DNA of 64,000 bases, taken from positions 1 through 64,000 of the forward strand of contig NW_027018102.1 in assembly GCF_032854445.1 (NCBI RefSeq), read 5' to 3'. The position numbers and the translations under genes were made by a program. Of this stretch, positions 63,481-64,000 are shown one piece after another. The stretch comes from Liolophura sinensis. Lineage: Eukaryota > Mollusca > Polyplacophora > Chitonida > Chitonidae. A model generated the notes under the pieces. That model saw only the letters and a list, made by a program, of their open reading frames with translations. It made no database searches and was not told the DNA's origin. Position 1 is the stretch's first letter, and every line of letters begins with the position of its first letter.

Positions 63481-64000
63481 AGCCTCTTACCAGCAGCATT
63501 GGAACAGTTTTTCTACTTTTGGATTTTTGCCTGGTCTTTTTGCGAATTGAAATCGGGTACATTAGCTATGTACAATCGCGACTGGTCATTACTATATTCA
63601 ACTTTTCATTATAAGTTATGTGCCCTTCGGTAGCCCAGACGACGTCAAATCTTTGGGCCAAGCCCATTTAACTCACCCAGCAAATGTCTTACTTCTAAGT
63701 CGAAGACAAACTCAATGTCTTTATCTACATGTAGAAAAACCACACCATTTGTATATAAAAAAACAAAAGGTACTTGATACAATCCGCTGTAAAAAGTACA
63801 ATTGAACACTGACCCACATCAATAAGGTGCCAAAGGATGCGCAATTGGGCCAGGCATCTCCAGCTGTTGAAAAAATGCAAATTACCTTGGTTTCCATGGA
63901 GTAAGAGCCGTTGCTGGGCACGTGATCTTGACATCATTGATTATTCATTTGTGGCTACAGCCAAAAGTATTGGTCGGAGAGCAACGCGGTTTGCACCATT
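62537..64000 (+). repeat. Run matching the units at 40541-41983
   Basis: Three successive units carry CTAAATCG with ACACAAGG and a GGCCACATT end (62537), then an ACACAAGG unit ending GGGTACATTAGC/CAACTTTTC (63090), then GAAAAAATGCAAAT (63645). The same order starts at 40541, 41091 and 41628, 40 units upstream. The copy here lacks the 13-bp deletion of 41422-41432, so that deletion arose after the two were separated. The last unit is cut by the window edge at 64000. Confidence 0.65.

Larger units (their letters stand above)
123..63644 (+). repeat. Register of the 115 complete repeat intervals
   Basis: Unit starts, numbered 1 to 116: 123, 674, 1224, 1773, 2324, 2874, 3424, 3974, 4525, 5200, 5750, 6300, 6975, 7524, 8074, 8624, 9174, 9728, 10279, 10831, 11381, 11930, 12481, 13031, 13581, 14131, 14681, 15231, 15781, 16331, 16881, 17431, 17981, 18531, 19081, 19633, 20183, 20732, 21282, 21832, 22378, 22928, 23479, 24029, 24579, 25129, 25679, 26229, 26779, 27329, 27879, 28429, 28979, 29529, 30079, 30630, 31180, 31731, 32280, 32830, 33380, 33930, 34480, 35030, 35579, 36129, 36679, 37229, 37779, 38329, 38891, 39441, 39991, 40541, 41091, 41628, 42178, 42728, 43278, 43828, 44378, 44928, 45478, 46028, 46578, 47128, 47678, 48228, 48776, 49331, 49881, 50430, 50984, 51532, 52081, 52631, 53182, 53734, 54284, 54834, 55384, 55933, 56484, 57034, 57583, 58134, 58684, 59234, 59784, 60334, 60885, 61436, 61988, 62537, 63090, 63645. 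Most spacings are 549-551. The outliers are 675 (4525, 6300), 562 (38329), 537 (41091) and 546 (21832). Confidence 0.93.
1..64000 (+). repeat. 550-bp tandem satellite array filling the window
   Basis: The same roughly 550-bp sequence recurs head to tail from the first to the last base. Using the T that starts TCAAATCTTTGGGCC (inside the conserved GACGTC) as register, I find 116 unit starts between 123 and 63645. The mean spacing is 550.2 bp once two 675-bp intervals are corrected for their 125-bp insertions. All units are in the same orientation. There is no unrelated DNA between units: no transposon, no gene, no spacer. Copies differ mainly by point variants at a limited set of positions, which recur in combinations and define subtypes. 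Such arrays are typical of eukaryotic satellite DNA in centromeric, pericentromeric or sex-chromosome heterochromatin; which of these applies cannot be told from sequence alone. The array continues beyond both window edges. I do not recognise the monomer as a named satellite family. Confidence 0.98.

Noticed and set aside
1-64000. CRISPR array
   Set aside because: The repeats are 550 bp long and contiguous, without short repeats separated by unique spacers.

Overview
The whole 64 kb window is one uninterrupted head-to-tail satellite DNA array. The repeat unit is 550 bp, all copies lie in the same orientation, and I count 116 unit starts: a 122-bp tail at the left edge, 115 complete intervals and a 356-bp partial unit at the right edge. 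Copies differ by only a few percent, as judged by eye. A representative unit is about 41% G+C. I see no supportable protein-coding gene, rRNA, tRNA, CRISPR array, insertion sequence or transposon, and no inverted segment. An array of this size and homogeneity points to eukaryotic heterochromatin (centromere, pericentromere, sex chromosome or subtelomere). CpG is not strongly depleted (19 CpG in a representative unit, roughly 0.8 of expectation by hand count), which fits a lightly methylated genome such as many invertebrates. I cannot name the species.

Layout. From 1 to about 11 kb lies a nine-unit pattern whose parts recur: units starting at 1773-3974 reappear at 8074-10279, and a 1,775-bp block is duplicated in tandem (3974-5749 and 5750-7523). 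This region also carries the only grossly aberrant units, in which a 117-bp fragment joined by an 8-bp filler is inserted between monomers. From about 11.4 to 19.6 kb the subtypes alternate loosely. From 19.6 to 22.9 kb lies a pocket of more divergent units. From 23.5 to 36.7 kb there is an irregular three-unit higher-order repeat with several nested duplications. From 36.7 to 47 kb, and again from 53.7 to 64 kb, a third family of subtypes is shuffled in blocks of 1 to 5 units. The tracts at about 47.1-52.7 kb and 62.0-63.5 kb, and a shorter one at 9.2-11.6 kb, are full of single-base indels and look like uncorrected sequence rather than biology.

How it works together. Nothing here acts as a gene set. 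The shared rare variants show repeated unequal exchange or segmental amplification in multiples of 550 bp. Each unit carries the same small motifs: a 12-bp palindrome, a TATA-like A-rich tract, an E-box-type CACGTG, a CRE-like half match and two short hairpins. Whether any of these is used is unknown.
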